A stretch of DNA of 64,000 nt from Talaromyces rugulosus (Eukaryota > Ascomycota > Eurotiomycetes > Eurotiales > Trichocomaceae). Below the pieces are notes generated by a model. It did not search any database and was not told where the DNA came from. It saw only the letters and a list, made by a program, of their open reading frames with translations. Position 1 is the stretch's first letter, and every line of letters begins with the position of its first letter. The position numbers and the translations under genes are program-made. Location: contig NC_049563.1 in NCBI RefSeq assembly GCF_013368755.1, positions 1,612,001 to 1,676,000 on the forward strand, given 5' to 3'. Below are positions 12,872 to 24,759 of this stretch, piece by piece.

Positions 12872-15800
12872 ACGCCTAACCGTCGGAGTCGAAACTTTTT
12901 TTCTGCCCTGGGCTTTTTTTGGGGAGGGTTAATTGGCAGATCTACGTTGCGTTTGATTGGTCCCGAGCAAGAAGGGAAATTGGTTGTGGACTGGATTTCT
13001 GTCACCAGACCACTGCGTGCATTTTTCTTATGTTGAGTAATTAGTTGTTACCGTTGTCTTGTTTCTGTGGTCATTGTTCTTTTTTGTTACAGTCAATTTT
13101 TTTTTAATTCCCGTGATTTGCCATAAATGTGATTACCTCGCATTCAGCGACTACTGCAAATGTTATCATAATGTTCCTTCCAACCTGGTGTCGGTGCAGT
13201 GCTGATCAATGAATTGATACTCCGTACAAATACAACATAAAATGTAGATCTCTCCGGGCAAAGACAAAAAAAGAAAAGAAAAGAAAACGACAAGCTTTTG
13301 AGACTGCCGATCCGTGATGCAAGCTTCTGGCCTGATTATCTCTGTATACGACATTGGCAGAATCCAGGGCAACAAGAACCGTAGGTAGGACGTACCATTG
13401 AAGATCAGCACGTGCTAGAGTCTGGACTGTTCTTTTTTGTTTGTTGGTTGGTTTATTTCTGCATGCTTACTTTTTTGCTCAAATGTCAACGGCGGCTATC
13501 ATGCTTTCGGCGCGAATGGCGGGTTTTGAAATATTCGGGAGAGCAGTACTGCAAGTAAATATTTTGATTTCCTAGTCGATATGCAAATATACTCTACCTG
13601 ATTTTTTTTTTAAAAAAAAAATGACAGTCCATACAAACTGGGAATTTAAAGAAGCAAATAACCAAAGTAAGTCATATTGAGACTAGTATTATTCATTGAG
13701 CGGTGAAGCTATTGCTGAAACCAGCCACTCGGATCTTCATGGCGGCTTGCCGCTGTAGCCGCGATAATAAGTAATACTCCTATTATAATCCAAGGAATAT
13801 GGGATAATACGGGTCGAACGGGGTTTAAATCTGGGGTTGCTTGTTCTTTTTTTTCTCCCCAAGGACTTTCCCCCTAAAGAGGCTATTGGTCTGTTCCTCG
13901 CTGCAGATCAATTTCTTGCTGTCTATATCGATCTAGACCGGGCCGACATTGTTGGGCCGAACAAGCACATAAAGTGAATAATAAACAGCGGCACTGTTTG
14001 GCAAGAGCCGAGGTCTGACCATACGTGGAATATGCATGGCTTGCTCCAGATACGGTGTTTTGTGATCTATCATTGTTGGCTTTGGGGAAAAAATTGTCTC
14101 GGCGAGAAAATGCCGGGTTGGCCATCAGTAAAGTCTGCGCGCGTGCGTCCTCTTGGATATCACGGAAGGTCGAGCATTCTCGAAAAAGGAAGAATAATTC
14201 GCGGCAAGGCTGGATGGATTTGAAACCAAGTCATATTTCGTATCTTGACCAACCACTATAATATTAACATTGAAGATATTGACTCACTGTATCATTGAAG
14301 AGTGGGGTCAGTATGGAGTAGTTTGGCCAATAGTGTCTTGTGTTTGGGTTTGCCCCGCTGCATCGCGTCTTGGCCAATTAGTATTTCCGCCGTGTTTGTT
14401 GACGTTCAAAACACATTTCTCATTTCTCCATCTGTTCTCTGTAGAATATATATCATGAGCGGAAGATTCCCATGGTTAATTGAATGCCGGACGTAAACAC
14501 TTACCAGCAAGTGGGAATCCCGGTACGTACTCCTGTACATACTCCGTACAGGCGGAGAGGAATCTCTTCCGCCGGCGGGGCGTCCTGGCATTGGCATGGC
14601 GCGGCCTATCCACCTCGGACAGTTCTGGGCCTCTAGGGCGTTTTTCTATCTCGGCAGGGAACAATAAGACCCAATCGCAGGCCAGACGTATTTCCTAGTT
14701 TCTCGGCAGGTCTGCAAGTCTGGCAACTCGCGAAAGAGTTTTTCATCTTGGCGCTCGCGTGTTTTTTCTTGGTAGCTGTTAATAATAATATCTTCCGCTC
14801 TTGGCGCTCGTCATTGCGGGAATGCGCTAGGGCCAAGCGTGGTCGGAAGTCATGTGCCGGCCTAATGCAATGCAGCAATGCACTGGCCATGCACGCACGC
14901 TCTCTGCTTGCGCTTGCAGCTGCAGAGGGAAAAAGAGACAGCACAAAGCACAATATACTGTAGGAGAGAACCGTTCTGCCAGGCACAATAATAATGGGGG
15001 GGAGTGTGGAAATAAGTTGTTTGTATATAAATAGCAGGCTTCCGCCCCCGGCGTTCTCCCGGGCAAAAAATATTGCCTATCAGAGAATCTTCGGAACTTC
15101 GCGTGCCAAGCCCGAGCGCCCAGCCTCCTCCGTCCTCGCGTTCCTCTCCTCCGTCACCATTTCCTCTCTATTGCTTTCCCGCAGCTTCAACCCCTGCGCG
15201 TGTTTTCCCCAGATCCCACGATCCACCCAAACCGTGCATGCATCGTCGTGTACAATCTCGCTTATCTCTTTATCCATCGATCGCCATCGAGTCATCGACC
15301 ATTATTTGCTCACTGCAGGCTGCCCTATCTCTCTATACGGTAAACTCGCCCGACGATCAAACCCCACTCCAAGCCCCGAGCAACTAAGAGTTCTCGCATT
15401 TGCCAATTAACGTCCTCGCCTCGCTTGAGGTAGGATTTGCCTTTGGAAAAACGAAGAGACTTATTTAGTCTTGAGTTTTTCCTTTTATCCTTGTCTCGCC
15501 GATTTTTTTTTCTGTCGTCCTCGTACTAACTCGGTTTTGTTTCTTGAAGAGAGCTTTCGCGATCGCATCGCTAACCTGCACCCGGCACCTTCCGCGCCAC
15601 TCTGATCGAACCGTCGCTTCGCTGCTGTTGATGACGCCGTGAAAAGCTACATCTGAGCCTTTTTACAACTTTTACTCATTCCCAGTCGCTGCTGTGGGAC
15701 AGCTATGCATAAGAGCGTGATTACGAGGTCGGTGTTGGATTTTGATATTTCCGTTCAACAGTTGGACTTGGACAGAAGCTTCACATGAAGAACACAGAAT

Positions 15801-15884
15801 TTAAGAACAGGGAACGCACCTTTCAACAAGACAGAGGGTCGTACGAACAACAACAAAAAAGATCTCTGCTGAGACCAGGTCGCA
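12872..15884. other. Long intergenic region upstream of nha1
   Basis: About 3 kb lies between mvp1 and nha1. The proximal part (about 15050-15880) is CT-rich and probably transcribed as a long 5' leader with several short upstream ORFs. A TATATAAATA element sits near 15022. The distal part contains T/A homopolymer runs (13603-13620, 13840s) and an AAAAG microsatellite (about 13267-13287). None of the short ORFs shows protein-like composition that I would support. Confidence 0.45.
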
Positions 15885-18800
15885 ATGGTTTGGGAACAGC
15901 TTGACGTCGATAAGCCTCATGTGGCCTACATGATCCTGGGAGGCTTCACCAGTCTTTTCATGCTGTGTTCGCTTTTCGTGAAAGAGAGGCTCTATATCGG
16001 TGAAGCCACTGTCGCCACGCTGTGTGGCATCATATTCGGTCCATATGCCGCCAATCTATTTGACCCGGACTCATGGGGCAACGTGGACAAGATCACGCTA
16101 GAATGCTCGCGCATAGTCCTGGTCGTCCAATGTTTTGCCGTGGGCGTCGAGTTGCCCAAATCTTACATGGAGAGGCACTGGAAGTCCGTTGCCCTCCTAC
16201 TAATCCCCGTCATGACATACGGATGGCTCATGACCAGTTTGTTTATCTGGTGGCTGGTCCCGCCTCTGTCGTGGCTTGAAAGTCTGGCATGCGCAGCATG
16301 TGTCACTGCCACCGATCCCGTTCTAGCATCGTCCGTTGTCGGTAAGGGTAAATTCGCCAAACGAGTCCCTAAACATCTGCGAGATATCTTATCGGCAGAA
16401 TCGGGGTGTAACGACGGAATGGCCTTTCCATTCATCTACTTGTCACTTTACATCATTAGATACCGACCAGATGCCCATACCGTTTCCTTCCACTGGTTCT
16501 GCAATACTATCCTTTACGAATGTATTTTCGGTGCCATCTTTGGCTTCTTGATTGGTTATATTGCGCGCCATATGATCAAGTATGCAGAGAAAAAGAACCT
16601 GATCGATAGAGAGAGTTTCCTTGTGTTCTACTTCGTGCTGGCACTATTCTGTGCAGGCTCCGGCAGCCTCCTCGGCATGGACGATCTCCTGATTGGATTT
16701 GCAGCTGGAGTCGGATTCAGTAACGACGGATGGTTCACGGCCAAAACCGAGGAGGCCCACGTTTCCAACGTTATCGACTTGTTACTCAACTTGGCATACT
16801 TTGTTTATTTCGGATCCGTCATCCCTTGGAGTTCGTTCAACATGCCCGAAATTGGACTCTCTCCGTGGAGGCTTGTTGTCATTGCATTATTGGTCATTTT
16901 CTTCCGACGAATCCCGATCATGATGGTACTAAAACCTATAATTCCCGATATAAAGACCTGGCGCGAGGCTCTCTTTGCTGGTCATTTCGGTCCAATTGGC
17001 GTCGGCGCCATCTTTGCCGCCATCTTGGCCAGAGCCGAGCTCGAGAATGAAAGCACAGAACCAGATCCACAGGCTGAACTTCCTCATCTGGGCCAGAAAA
17101 ACTATTATATAATCCAACTGATCTGGCCTATTACTACCTTCCTGGTAATCGCCTCTATAGTTGTCCATGGATCTTCCATTGCTGTCTTCACTCTCGGCAA
17201 ACGCATCAACACCCTTACAATTACTCTGTCATACACCACTGCCAATGAAGATGGTCCTTCGTGGATGAATCGCCTCCCTCGTGTTGCATCAATGTCAAAG
17301 AGTTCGGTATCTCTGCGAAAGGCTGAGTCAAATGAAACAACAACAAACGGAGAGGTTCCAGAGTATCCTCCGGGAACGCTGGGCCCCATTGGTGTTCCGG
17401 GCAATTTCCTTCGACGTGTCCACGATGACGATGAGGAGAGCAGCCGAAAGACGCCCAGCATCCGTTCAAAAAGACGTCGTAAGCGCCGCAAGAATATTGG
17501 TGGCCCTATCAGTCAATCCGCCATTATGCCTGCAAGACGTCCAGATGCCACGGCCGAGGAAAAGGCTGAAATCGGTGAAAAATCCGATGAGCCATCCCCA
17601 GCTGGTGAGGAAGAACGCGATGAGACAGATCCGATTGAACGTGAAGAGACAGATCGGATTAGACGTGAAGACTCGCCACCCCACAGAGAACGCAAGTTGG
17701 TCGGCCGGGAGCCAGAGATTGAAGTCTACCAAGAAGGTCACACGATGATCATTGAAGATGCGGAAGGAAACGTTCTCAAGACTGAAGACATCAGTGGCGA
17801 ATCTCCCGAGGAACAGAAACAGCACATCTTAGATTGGCACAAGAGAATTCAGACCGATAAGTCTGGCGAATTTGCCAAGTCAGAGAGCCAACCACATGGC
17901 AAGACAGAAGGCGAAGAAATCAAGAAAGAGGCCGAAGAGGTGGTTACTAATCAATACCGCACAATGCGACAACGTTTTGGTCAGTGGACTGGTTGGGGCA
18001 AGGAAAAAACGGCAGACACCGAGGCAGGTCCGTCAAAAGCCAAGGCGAAGCCGCCCCGTCAATCGGCACATGCGTATCAATTTGGTAATACCATCATTGT
18101 CGAAGATGAAGACGGAGAGGTCATCAAGAAATACACCATTCCTACCGCGGATGCCGCTACTCCGGTTGCTGCTGCTGCTGCAGAGTCACAAGTGCGCAAA
18201 GGTCTTACTAGAATGGGTACTTGGGTTGGAATGAAAGAAGGAGAACCCATCAAAGAAGAAGCAGTGGGACCCAGCTTCGGAGAAGATGATGACGGTCTAC
18301 GGTTTACTGTCGCCCACGACCCTGCTCTCGAGACGCAAGGGGTCGACGTCAAGGGAAGACGCATGAGCAAGCAGGATTTCATCAAAGAGATCAGCAAATT
18401 AGATCCTCGTGCGCGTCATAACCTGGTAAAAGAGACTGATGCGCCCCAAGCAGTTAAGAAAGTGGCTCGTGAGGACGCAAAGACTCAGGAGAAGATCGAA
18501 AAGACAATAGAAGAAGACCCCGCTGAAGGGGCGGCCATGCCTCAGGACCCGAATGCAGATGATGATTCTGCAGAGGAGGTCAGTGATACGGAGTCTGAGC
18601 GCGATATTCCCACTCATGATGTCGCCGGTGTGCTGGCCAAGTTTTCTGGAAACGCGCAAGAACGCCGCAGGCGCCTTGCGGGTGAAGACGAAGATCTTGC
18701 ACAAGAAGAGGACTCTGAAGATGATGGCACCGAGCGTGTCCCGCCTTCTGCCAAAAGAGCAGGACTCAACACTCTTCGTCGCAATGTACTCGCCGCAGAC

Positions 18801-19145
18801 GACGACACTGGAGAAACACCAGCGGAACGCAAGCGACGTCTGGCTGCCTTAGGTGAGATTGAGCACAAGGACGACGAGGACGATGACGAAGAAGCCGAAC
18901 TGGCTGGCGTACCGCGCAGACTAAAAGCCGCAGTCGTACGAGAACCGAGCGATAGTGAGGATGAAGGCGATGATACCCCGACTGCTAGAGGAAGCATCCA
19001 GTTTGCCGACGGCACTCGTCCTGCCAGAGTCACCAGCGAGAGCACTGACACCAGTAACGGTGGTCGATCTGCACGAAATGTCTACGGCCACGGTTCGCGG
19101 CAGCACAAGGTCTCCTGGGGTGGAGAACGGGGTCGAAGCCGTTAG
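15885..19145 (+). CDS. nha1: Plasma-membrane Na+(K+)/H+ antiporter, Nha1 type
   Basis: This CPA-family antiporter exports alkali cations in exchange for protons at the plasma membrane and sets salt tolerance and cytosolic pH. It is one intronless ORF of 1086 residues. Residues about 12-430 contain the set of hydrophobic membrane helices. Key acidic residues are visible: D144 in TATDPVLAS, the ND pair at 176-177 in SAESGCNDGMAF, and D266/D267 in LLGMDDLLIGF, the same numbers as the essential aspartates of yeast Nha1. The remaining about 650 residues are a long, highly charged, probably disordered cytosolic tail with Asp/Glu blocks and RRKRRK-type basic patches, typical of fungal Nha1. The start is preceded by ggtcgcaATGGTT and a CT-rich leader. 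Confidence 0.93.
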   Translation: MVWEQLDVDKPHVAYMILGGFTSLFMLCSLFVKERLYIGEATVATLCGIIFGPYAANLFDPDSWGNVDKITLECSRIVLVVQCFAVGVELPKSYMERHWKSVALLLIPVMTYGWLMTSLFIWWLVPPLSWLESLACAACVTATDPVLASSVVGKGKFAKRVPKHLRDILSAESGCNDGMAFPFIYLSLYIIRYRPDAHTVSFHWFCNTILYECIFGAIFGFLIGYIARHMIKYAEKKNLIDRESFLVFYFVLALFCAGSGSLLGMDDLLIGFAAGVGFSNDGWFTAKTEEAHVSNVIDLLLNLAYFVYFGSVIPWSSFNMPEIGLSPWRLVVIALLVIFFRRIPIMMVLKPIIPDIKTWREALFAGHFGPIGVGAIFAAILARAELENESTEPDPQAELPHLGQKNYYIIQLIWPITTFLVIASIVVHGSSIAVFTLGKRINTLTITLSYTTANEDGPSWMNRLPRVASMSKSSVSLRKAESNETTTNGEVPEYPPGTLGPIGVPGNFLRRVHDDDEESSRKTPSIRSKRRRKRRKNIGGPISQSAIMPARRPDATAEEKAEIGEKSDEPSPAGEEERDETDPIEREETDRIRREDSPPHRERKLVGREPEIEVYQEGHTMIIEDAEGNVLKTEDISGESPEEQKQHILDWHKRIQTDKSGEFAKSESQPHGKTEGEEIKKEAEEVVTNQYRTMRQRFGQWTGWGKEKTADTEAGPSKAKAKPPRQSAHAYQFGNTIIVEDEDGEVIKKYTIPTADAATPVAAAAAESQVRKGLTRMGTWVGMKEGEPIKEEAVGPSFGEDDDGLRFTVAHDPALETQGVDVKGRRMSKQDFIKEISKLDPRARHNLVKETDAPQAVKKVAREDAKTQEKIEKTIEEDPAEGAAMPQDPNADDDSAEEVSDTESERDIPTHDVAGVLAKFSGNAQERRRRLAGEDEDLAQEEDSEDDGTERVPPSAKRAGLNTLRRNVLAADDDTGETPAERKRRLAALGEIEHKDDEDDDEEAELAGVPRRLKAAVVREPSDSEDEGDDTPTARGSIQFADGTRPARVTSESTDTSNGGRSARNVYGHGSRQHKVSWGGERGRSR

Positions 19146-20218
19146 ATATTTCAAATTTTTCTTGTTTATTATTGCCAGGCCATCAACCATAGACCTGCTA
19201 TTGATTGTTGATCATCAGGAGGAAAGACCGAAATGACGATTGCTTTTTTTGTTTGCCTTTTGCCTTTTGCTTTGCCTTCTGTTTTAACATGTTGGTCCAG
19301 TTTGAGATACCAGAAAAGCGAGATCTATATTGTTCATTTCATTTGAATGTCATGTCAATGAGACTCGCTTTGGCTTCTAGTTCTTTTCCAGTTTTTATTT
19401 TCTATTTTTTTTTGTATCGGCATCATGAAACGTGTGGTTCAATGTTGTATATATGCATCACTGATAGATCAATCAATACGTGAGTATAACTTTACCTACA
19501 TCTCCAGAGACAGGTAAGAAACTATATATGTACATGGGACATTTAAAATATTAAAAATTTCATATTGATATCATTATAATATTGAGTTGGATGTCTGTCT
19601 GGCAGATTCATCAATCTGGATGTTTTTACAAATGGTTGTATATTTTTTTTGAAAAAAAATTGTTCTTCAGCCAATAGTGACTTGATCCGGAACTTTGTAC
19701 AGGTATATAAATGCCTCCACAGATTCAAAGCTATATAAAATCCTCCATCCATATCGTCTTACAAAAGAGAAAATAAGAAAAAAAACCAAACTCCTTCAGA
19801 TCAAATTGAGAATACCGACATCAGTTGTGTAGAATGAAACAGAACATTGAAAAGGGGGGGGAAATGGTTTTAGATATATATGAAAAAAAAAAAAAAACGC
19901 CGCGCTATCACAGATACATATATATATAACAAAAACACAAGACTAGACTAATCCAATGACATGATGCGTTACATGTACTAAACAAGCTTTCTTGGATACA
20001 CACCAAAAAAAAGACTATGTTGAACTGACAACACCGTGCGTGCCAATGCTCAAGAATAAAACAAAAAAATCAAGCTTGAAGAAAGGGAAAAGGAGCCAGT
20101 TTTAGGCAGATGTTGGATGGTAACCATCAAATGATAGAAAAGAGAAAGAAAATAACATGTCAAATATCAGAAGTAGAGTCACACGGGTTGCTATGCGGAG
20201 GTTATGCTGTTAATCTGG
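19146..20218. other. Tail-to-tail spacer nha1/ste50
   Basis: AT-rich 3' flanks of two convergent genes. It contains T/A homopolymers, a poly-A run near 19885 and a short TA microsatellite near 19917-19930. I see no gene. Confidence 0.5.
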
Positions 20219-21802
20219 TTACAGCACTCCACCAGGAACTGGTCTGTTGGTGTCGAACCCAGCGCTACTTGGGGCTGGGCCAGCAGGAGCAGGATATGAG
20301 GCTGCCGTTCCATCAGCTGGCGCGGACTTGCGGAGCATAAACATTGGTTTTCGTCCCTCTTTATCAAGTTGTTTGAATAAAATCAAGGGCTTCTCGTCCA
20401 ATGCTAGACATCTTTCCTGGTCGCCATAAACAATATAAAGTGCGTATTGCCGCCAGTCTGCGTTTATGTTATACTTCTTGAGTGCAGCAGGTAGGACCTT
20501 GTGGCATGGGTCCTCCATTGATACCCTAAATGATTTGAATATCTCCACACTGGGCGCAGCCGAGTCCGTGTTCTTCGATTCACCCCTAGAACCGGAGCCG
20601 GGAGTTGGAGTCGAACTGGGGTTGGGGTGAGGGGTCTCTTCATGGTCGTATCCAGGACGCACTGTTGATGTGGTGTTTCTGCCGTCCCTGGCATATGATC
20701 GAGGTCCAAGCGTTTGTTGCGTTTGAGCAGGAGATGTTGGAGACGGAATTCCAGGAGATATCTGTGCACCTCCAGTCATGGATGTTGTAAGATGTGATGA
20801 GGCTACCATAGCTGCGGCGGAAGGATCGAGAGTGGCGCCGTCGTTATAAAGACGGCCATCATGGTGAATCGACTGCGGAATATGCGTGGGAGAATTACTG
20901 CTTTTTGGCGTTGTGCCTCCGTTGTACATTCGAGAATGCGGCTTGCCCAATGCCGACGTGTCGGCACGGGAATTAAGCGACACACCCAATAAAGGGTCGT
21001 GATATAATTCGGCAGGGCTAGATGTCGGCCCTGTATGGTTCGGGGGTTGGTAAGGGAGGGGTTGAGAACGATCTTTGGCCATTTTGAATATAGGGAGCAG
21101 CTCCTGCCGTAGTCGTCGATATTCTTCAGTCACTCTTCGTATTTCAATCTCAAGTGTCAATATTCTTTCATCTCTTGAACGCATCGTTTGCTGAAGGCGA
21201 GAAATGTCTCCGTATGTGGCGGGTTCGGTGAGGTTATGATCGGCTGCTGTATTTCGATTACCGATTAGAGATTGTCAAATAGTTCAGTGTGCTTGCCAAA
21301 AAAAACTCACATGGGGCAACATAATGGTCAGGATCAATAGGAATATCCTGCTTCATCTTGGTATCGTAGACGCTCTTCAAGATTGTTAATCTATGTCCCG
21401 CACTCGTGATGCCCATCTCTTTTAACTCTTCATGTTTCAGAGCTATTAATGCTTCGCCAACAATCTCATTTTCTGCAGCAAAAAAGTTTAGAACCAGACA
21501 TAAAATACTGATGGTAATGAGGATGACGAACCTAAAAAAGCAGCGCGATATTGGCGGAGACCCAAGCCCGCCACGAAGTCTGCACATTCTTCCGCAGTCC
21601 ATTCACTAATGATTGTTCGGGGCAACCCATGGTCGTCGCTCGAATTTCCGTATTTCGTAGGCGTGTGTTCTGTAGACAATGATCCCGAGTCTGTTGGTGA
21701 GATTTCAGAATCTGTAGGCAACCGTGGTGAGGCGAGAACGCTGCGTTCGTATTCATCGTCTGCGTCCGAATCATCGTGATATTGGGTTTTTAATAGCAGC
21801 AT
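20219..21802 (-). CDS. ste50: Ste50-type MAPK adaptor (SAM + RA domains)
   Basis: This scaffold links the Ste11-type MAPKKK to Cdc42/Ras-like inputs in pheromone, osmostress and invasive-growth MAPK signalling. The minus-strand exons are 21802-21532, 21472-21311 and 21246-20219, giving 486 residues. The SAM domain is at about 65-130 (ISEWTAEECADFVAGLGL, ENEIVGEALIAL, LKEMGITSAGHRLTIL). A short coiled coil follows at about 165-200. A long Ser/Thr/Pro-rich linker leads to the Ras-association domain at about 377-452 (SVEIFKSFRVSMEDP ... GRKPMFMLRK). The first intron interrupts the SAM domain after FL/E, which is why the first exon alone ends abruptly. Composition and order are typical of filamentous-fungal Ste50/SteD. 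Confidence 0.9.
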
Positions 21803-24005
21803 TTTGTAGAAAGCGACACTACCCGGCTACCGCGTGCCCGTTTTCCAACGATGTCAATGAAAGGAATGTGTCCGATGGAGGCTGCTGCTAAAATTCTGGC
21901 AAGTTCGATCGAGCCTGTCAGGCACGGAGACAAACTGACGACAGGCACAAATGATAAAGCGAGAATTTTATGCCTAACGCCGCGCAGCAGAAAGGTTGAA
22001 AACGTCCCGGAAGTCGAAGTGCTTTGGCAATATCCCAGTCAAGCGAACGGGAAGAGACCTCCGGAATACACGGTTTGAGATCAACGATTGATCTATCATC
22101 TGATACGACTATATATTAGAGCTAGCGACAGAGCCCTGGAAAGCGCGAAAAAGACAACGGGGACCGGTGTGAAACTCCAGCCCAACAGAGGGGGTTTGTT
22201 TATTTGAGCGGGCCGGCTGCAAGCCTAACAGGTGTGGCGGCGGCTGTCGTTCTCGTCGGCGGCGAAGGTATAGTCGATCCTAACGGCAACCATCGGGAAG
22301 GCAACGTAAGACCGGCGGACAGGGATTGGGAGAGCGAGCGGTGATGTAGAAGGCAGCGAGGTGTTAAAGAAAGGTATGACGGCCAGACGGGGGGAAGCTG
22401 GGGAAGGCTTAGCGGCGGCCCGGCAGGGACGGGCCCACGTGACGCTGCCCAATATAAAAGCGCTCGCCACTCTCGCTATACCCACCACGCAACTTCTTGT
22501 CTTGTTAGACGTGCTTGGCTATTGTTGCCTTCTGGTCAGTGGTGCCTGATCGTGGGCCGAATTTTCAAGAAAATGTGCGCTGCTGAGCGCCTCTGCATGA
22601 GATGCGTCAAAGAAACAGGGGCCATTTATGATAAAGAAAACAACGCAAGCATGTTTCAAATCCAGGGCGATCTCGGCTTTCCCCTGGACCTCAAAGGACT
22701 ATGTCTTTTCATACGTCATATCGAGGCGATTCTGCCATGGGGTACCTTGACAGACAAACCACATCTTGAATGTCTTACCCTTAAAATCAAGTCGTCGATG
22801 CGTTGAATTGAAGGCACCCCTTTGCAGGGGAATGAACCATTGGCTTTATACATGTCATCAGTTCAACCGGTTTAAATTTGCCAATGGACTGCCAACTGAG
22901 GGAGAAGATAGTTGGACTAATCACCGCTAACCTATCTTGTTATTATATTTTGGAATAGGAAATCTAGAGAGGAACCCTTTTATTCGACGTGAATAATCAG
23001 ACGTACTACAGAGAAACTCTCTAGTCTGACACTGGGTTTCTGCTGTTTCTACATGGATAACAGGTAGGTGATGACAGCTAATAAACTGACATGGCTTGCT
23101 CCAAGCCCAAAGCGATGTTTGGGGATAACATATATATTTTTCTTCTTACTGGCCTTTGTTTTCATCAAACAAATCACTAGGTTGGCCTAATATCTGCCAC
23201 AGCATTCAGTGAAAGTTCCAACACATACATCTTCAGCTTCTACGAGTTCTGAACGGTGGCATAGACCCTGCTAGATAAAAATTCGCGGCACAGGGATCGA
23301 ACTTTTCAAGTTCGTCCTGGCCAATTTTCCTAGTATTTGTGTATTCTTAGCAGTTCCACGATGAGACTTTCTGTTCAGCAGGTTCGTTGGTTTTGACTAG
23401 TTGCTAAGGCTAACCAAAGTGATCATTACCCTTTTTATGGCATTTACTACTTTGCTCAAGGGTATTATCTTTAGCACGTTGACGTACCAGTGGACATGGA
23501 CCGCGAGTTATCCATAGTTGACATGTGTAAGGGTGGTCCTGTCCCGGCAACTTTAAATTAAGTTTAAAGCCCCGATTTCCTTCCCAAGCAGCACTTGAGC
23601 TTTAATCATGCCTCTACTACGTACTCCTTTGATTCATAACTGAAAGGCCGGTTGGTTTATACCTTTTTATATCTCTTTCACGAGGGAGGGGTTGAGATAG
23701 CTACCTAGATATTCGGCTGCCGATCACGTCCCAATCACATTCATCGAAAAGCATAACATGTAGCGACATTAATAATCTAGATCTATTTCGCGAATAGCTT
23801 GCGCTACCAATGTATAGCACCATTAAACATTTGGATACATTCTGTCCTATCAGGGTTGTTGAAATACTGTAAAAGCAACTGGATCCGTAGATCAATGAGT
23901 ATAAATGATCGCTTTATTTACAATCACCCCGAGTTAACCAAAAAGAAAGAAATGACAAGTCCATCGCCCGACTAGCAATAAATCCCATATTCAAATTGTG
24001 CACAT
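21803..24005. other. Intergenic region upstream of ste50
   Basis: About 2.2 kb lies between the ste50 start and the 3' end of the next minus-strand gene. A GC-richer patch at 22170-22450 gives way to AT-rich DNA. Short ORFs on both strands look random. A GGGATCGAAC string near 23294 resembles a tRNA B-box, but no cloverleaf forms around it. Confidence 0.45.
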
Positions 24006-24759
24006 CTAAGCCTTTCGAATTGAAGACACGTCAGCTTTCTCGTCCGTTATGTCTTCCTTCTTGGCCGTCTTTCTCGACGACTCGGAAGAGGGATAGCTGG
24101 TTTGGTACATCTGATGTGCCATGACAACAACTATGAGGGATACCTAGAAGAATGAAAAATTAGTGCCGAGCTCTGTGGCATTGATGTATATATCTTACAA
24201 TAGACATATCCATTCCCTGCACGACATCGACATCCCATTCTATCGATTTACCTGGAACGTAGACAGACATCTTGTCAGTCCTCTTGCAGGTCGTGACCAT
24301 ATGCTCGCCAAAGTAGACATTGGTTCTCAGCTTCCAAATATCCTGGCCTCGGACCTCCAGTTGAACTTTTTCCCCATTGCCGGCAGCATTATTAAAGTAG
24401 ACATCAAATTTGTCTTTAAGTGCATGGAACCTGGGCGTTATTGTTGCTATCGGTTCTCCATTGTCACCCGGAAGATGAACAAACCAGGTCACGCCGGCCT
24501 TCTTGCGAGCTACCTCAAACAAGGGCAGACCCGAGCCATCTCGAAAGTTTCGTCGCTGCTGCCACGAGGTCACAGGCCCATCCACGGAGAAAAGCTTCGT
24601 GAGCGATGATTCGGGTTCAGAGTCATTATTTCCTGTGACTGTAAAATCGCTGGGGCCGAACCCAGCGTGTTGTTTCACGCGGATTCGTCTTGTCTGTGCA
24701 GCGACGAGGTCGGGGCGGAGGCCGATGGGCTGCTCCAGAGTGTCGAGCGTAGGTGTCAT
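24006..24759 (-). CDS. LURP-one/tubby-C-terminal-like protein
   Basis: A small beta-barrel protein of the LURP-one-related (tubby C-terminal-like, scramblase-related) superfamily. The exact role is unknown; relatives bind membranes or lipids. There are two exons, 24759-24199 and 24143-24006, with a GTAAGA donor and a TTCTAG acceptor, giving 232 residues. The domain spans about residues 25-190, with alternating beta strands (FTVTGNN, LFEVARKKAGVTWFVHL, DKFDVYFNN, LEVRGQDIWKLRTNVYFG) and the typical closing strand ending in VVQGMDMSIVSLIVVVMAHQ. The last exon adds a charged Lys/Glu tail. The closing hydrophobic helix crosses the intron, which supports the splice. Confidence 0.7.

Noticed and set aside
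14994..15410. 138-codon ORF upstream of nha1
   Set aside because: Composition is that of a CT-rich leader read as protein (Ser/Pro/Arg-rich); it lies in the probable 5' UTR of nha1 and shows no domain.
23290..23310. tRNA B-box-like GGGATCGAAC string
   Set aside because: On the minus strand the flanking bases do not form a T-stem or acceptor stem, and no matching A-box lies at the right distance.
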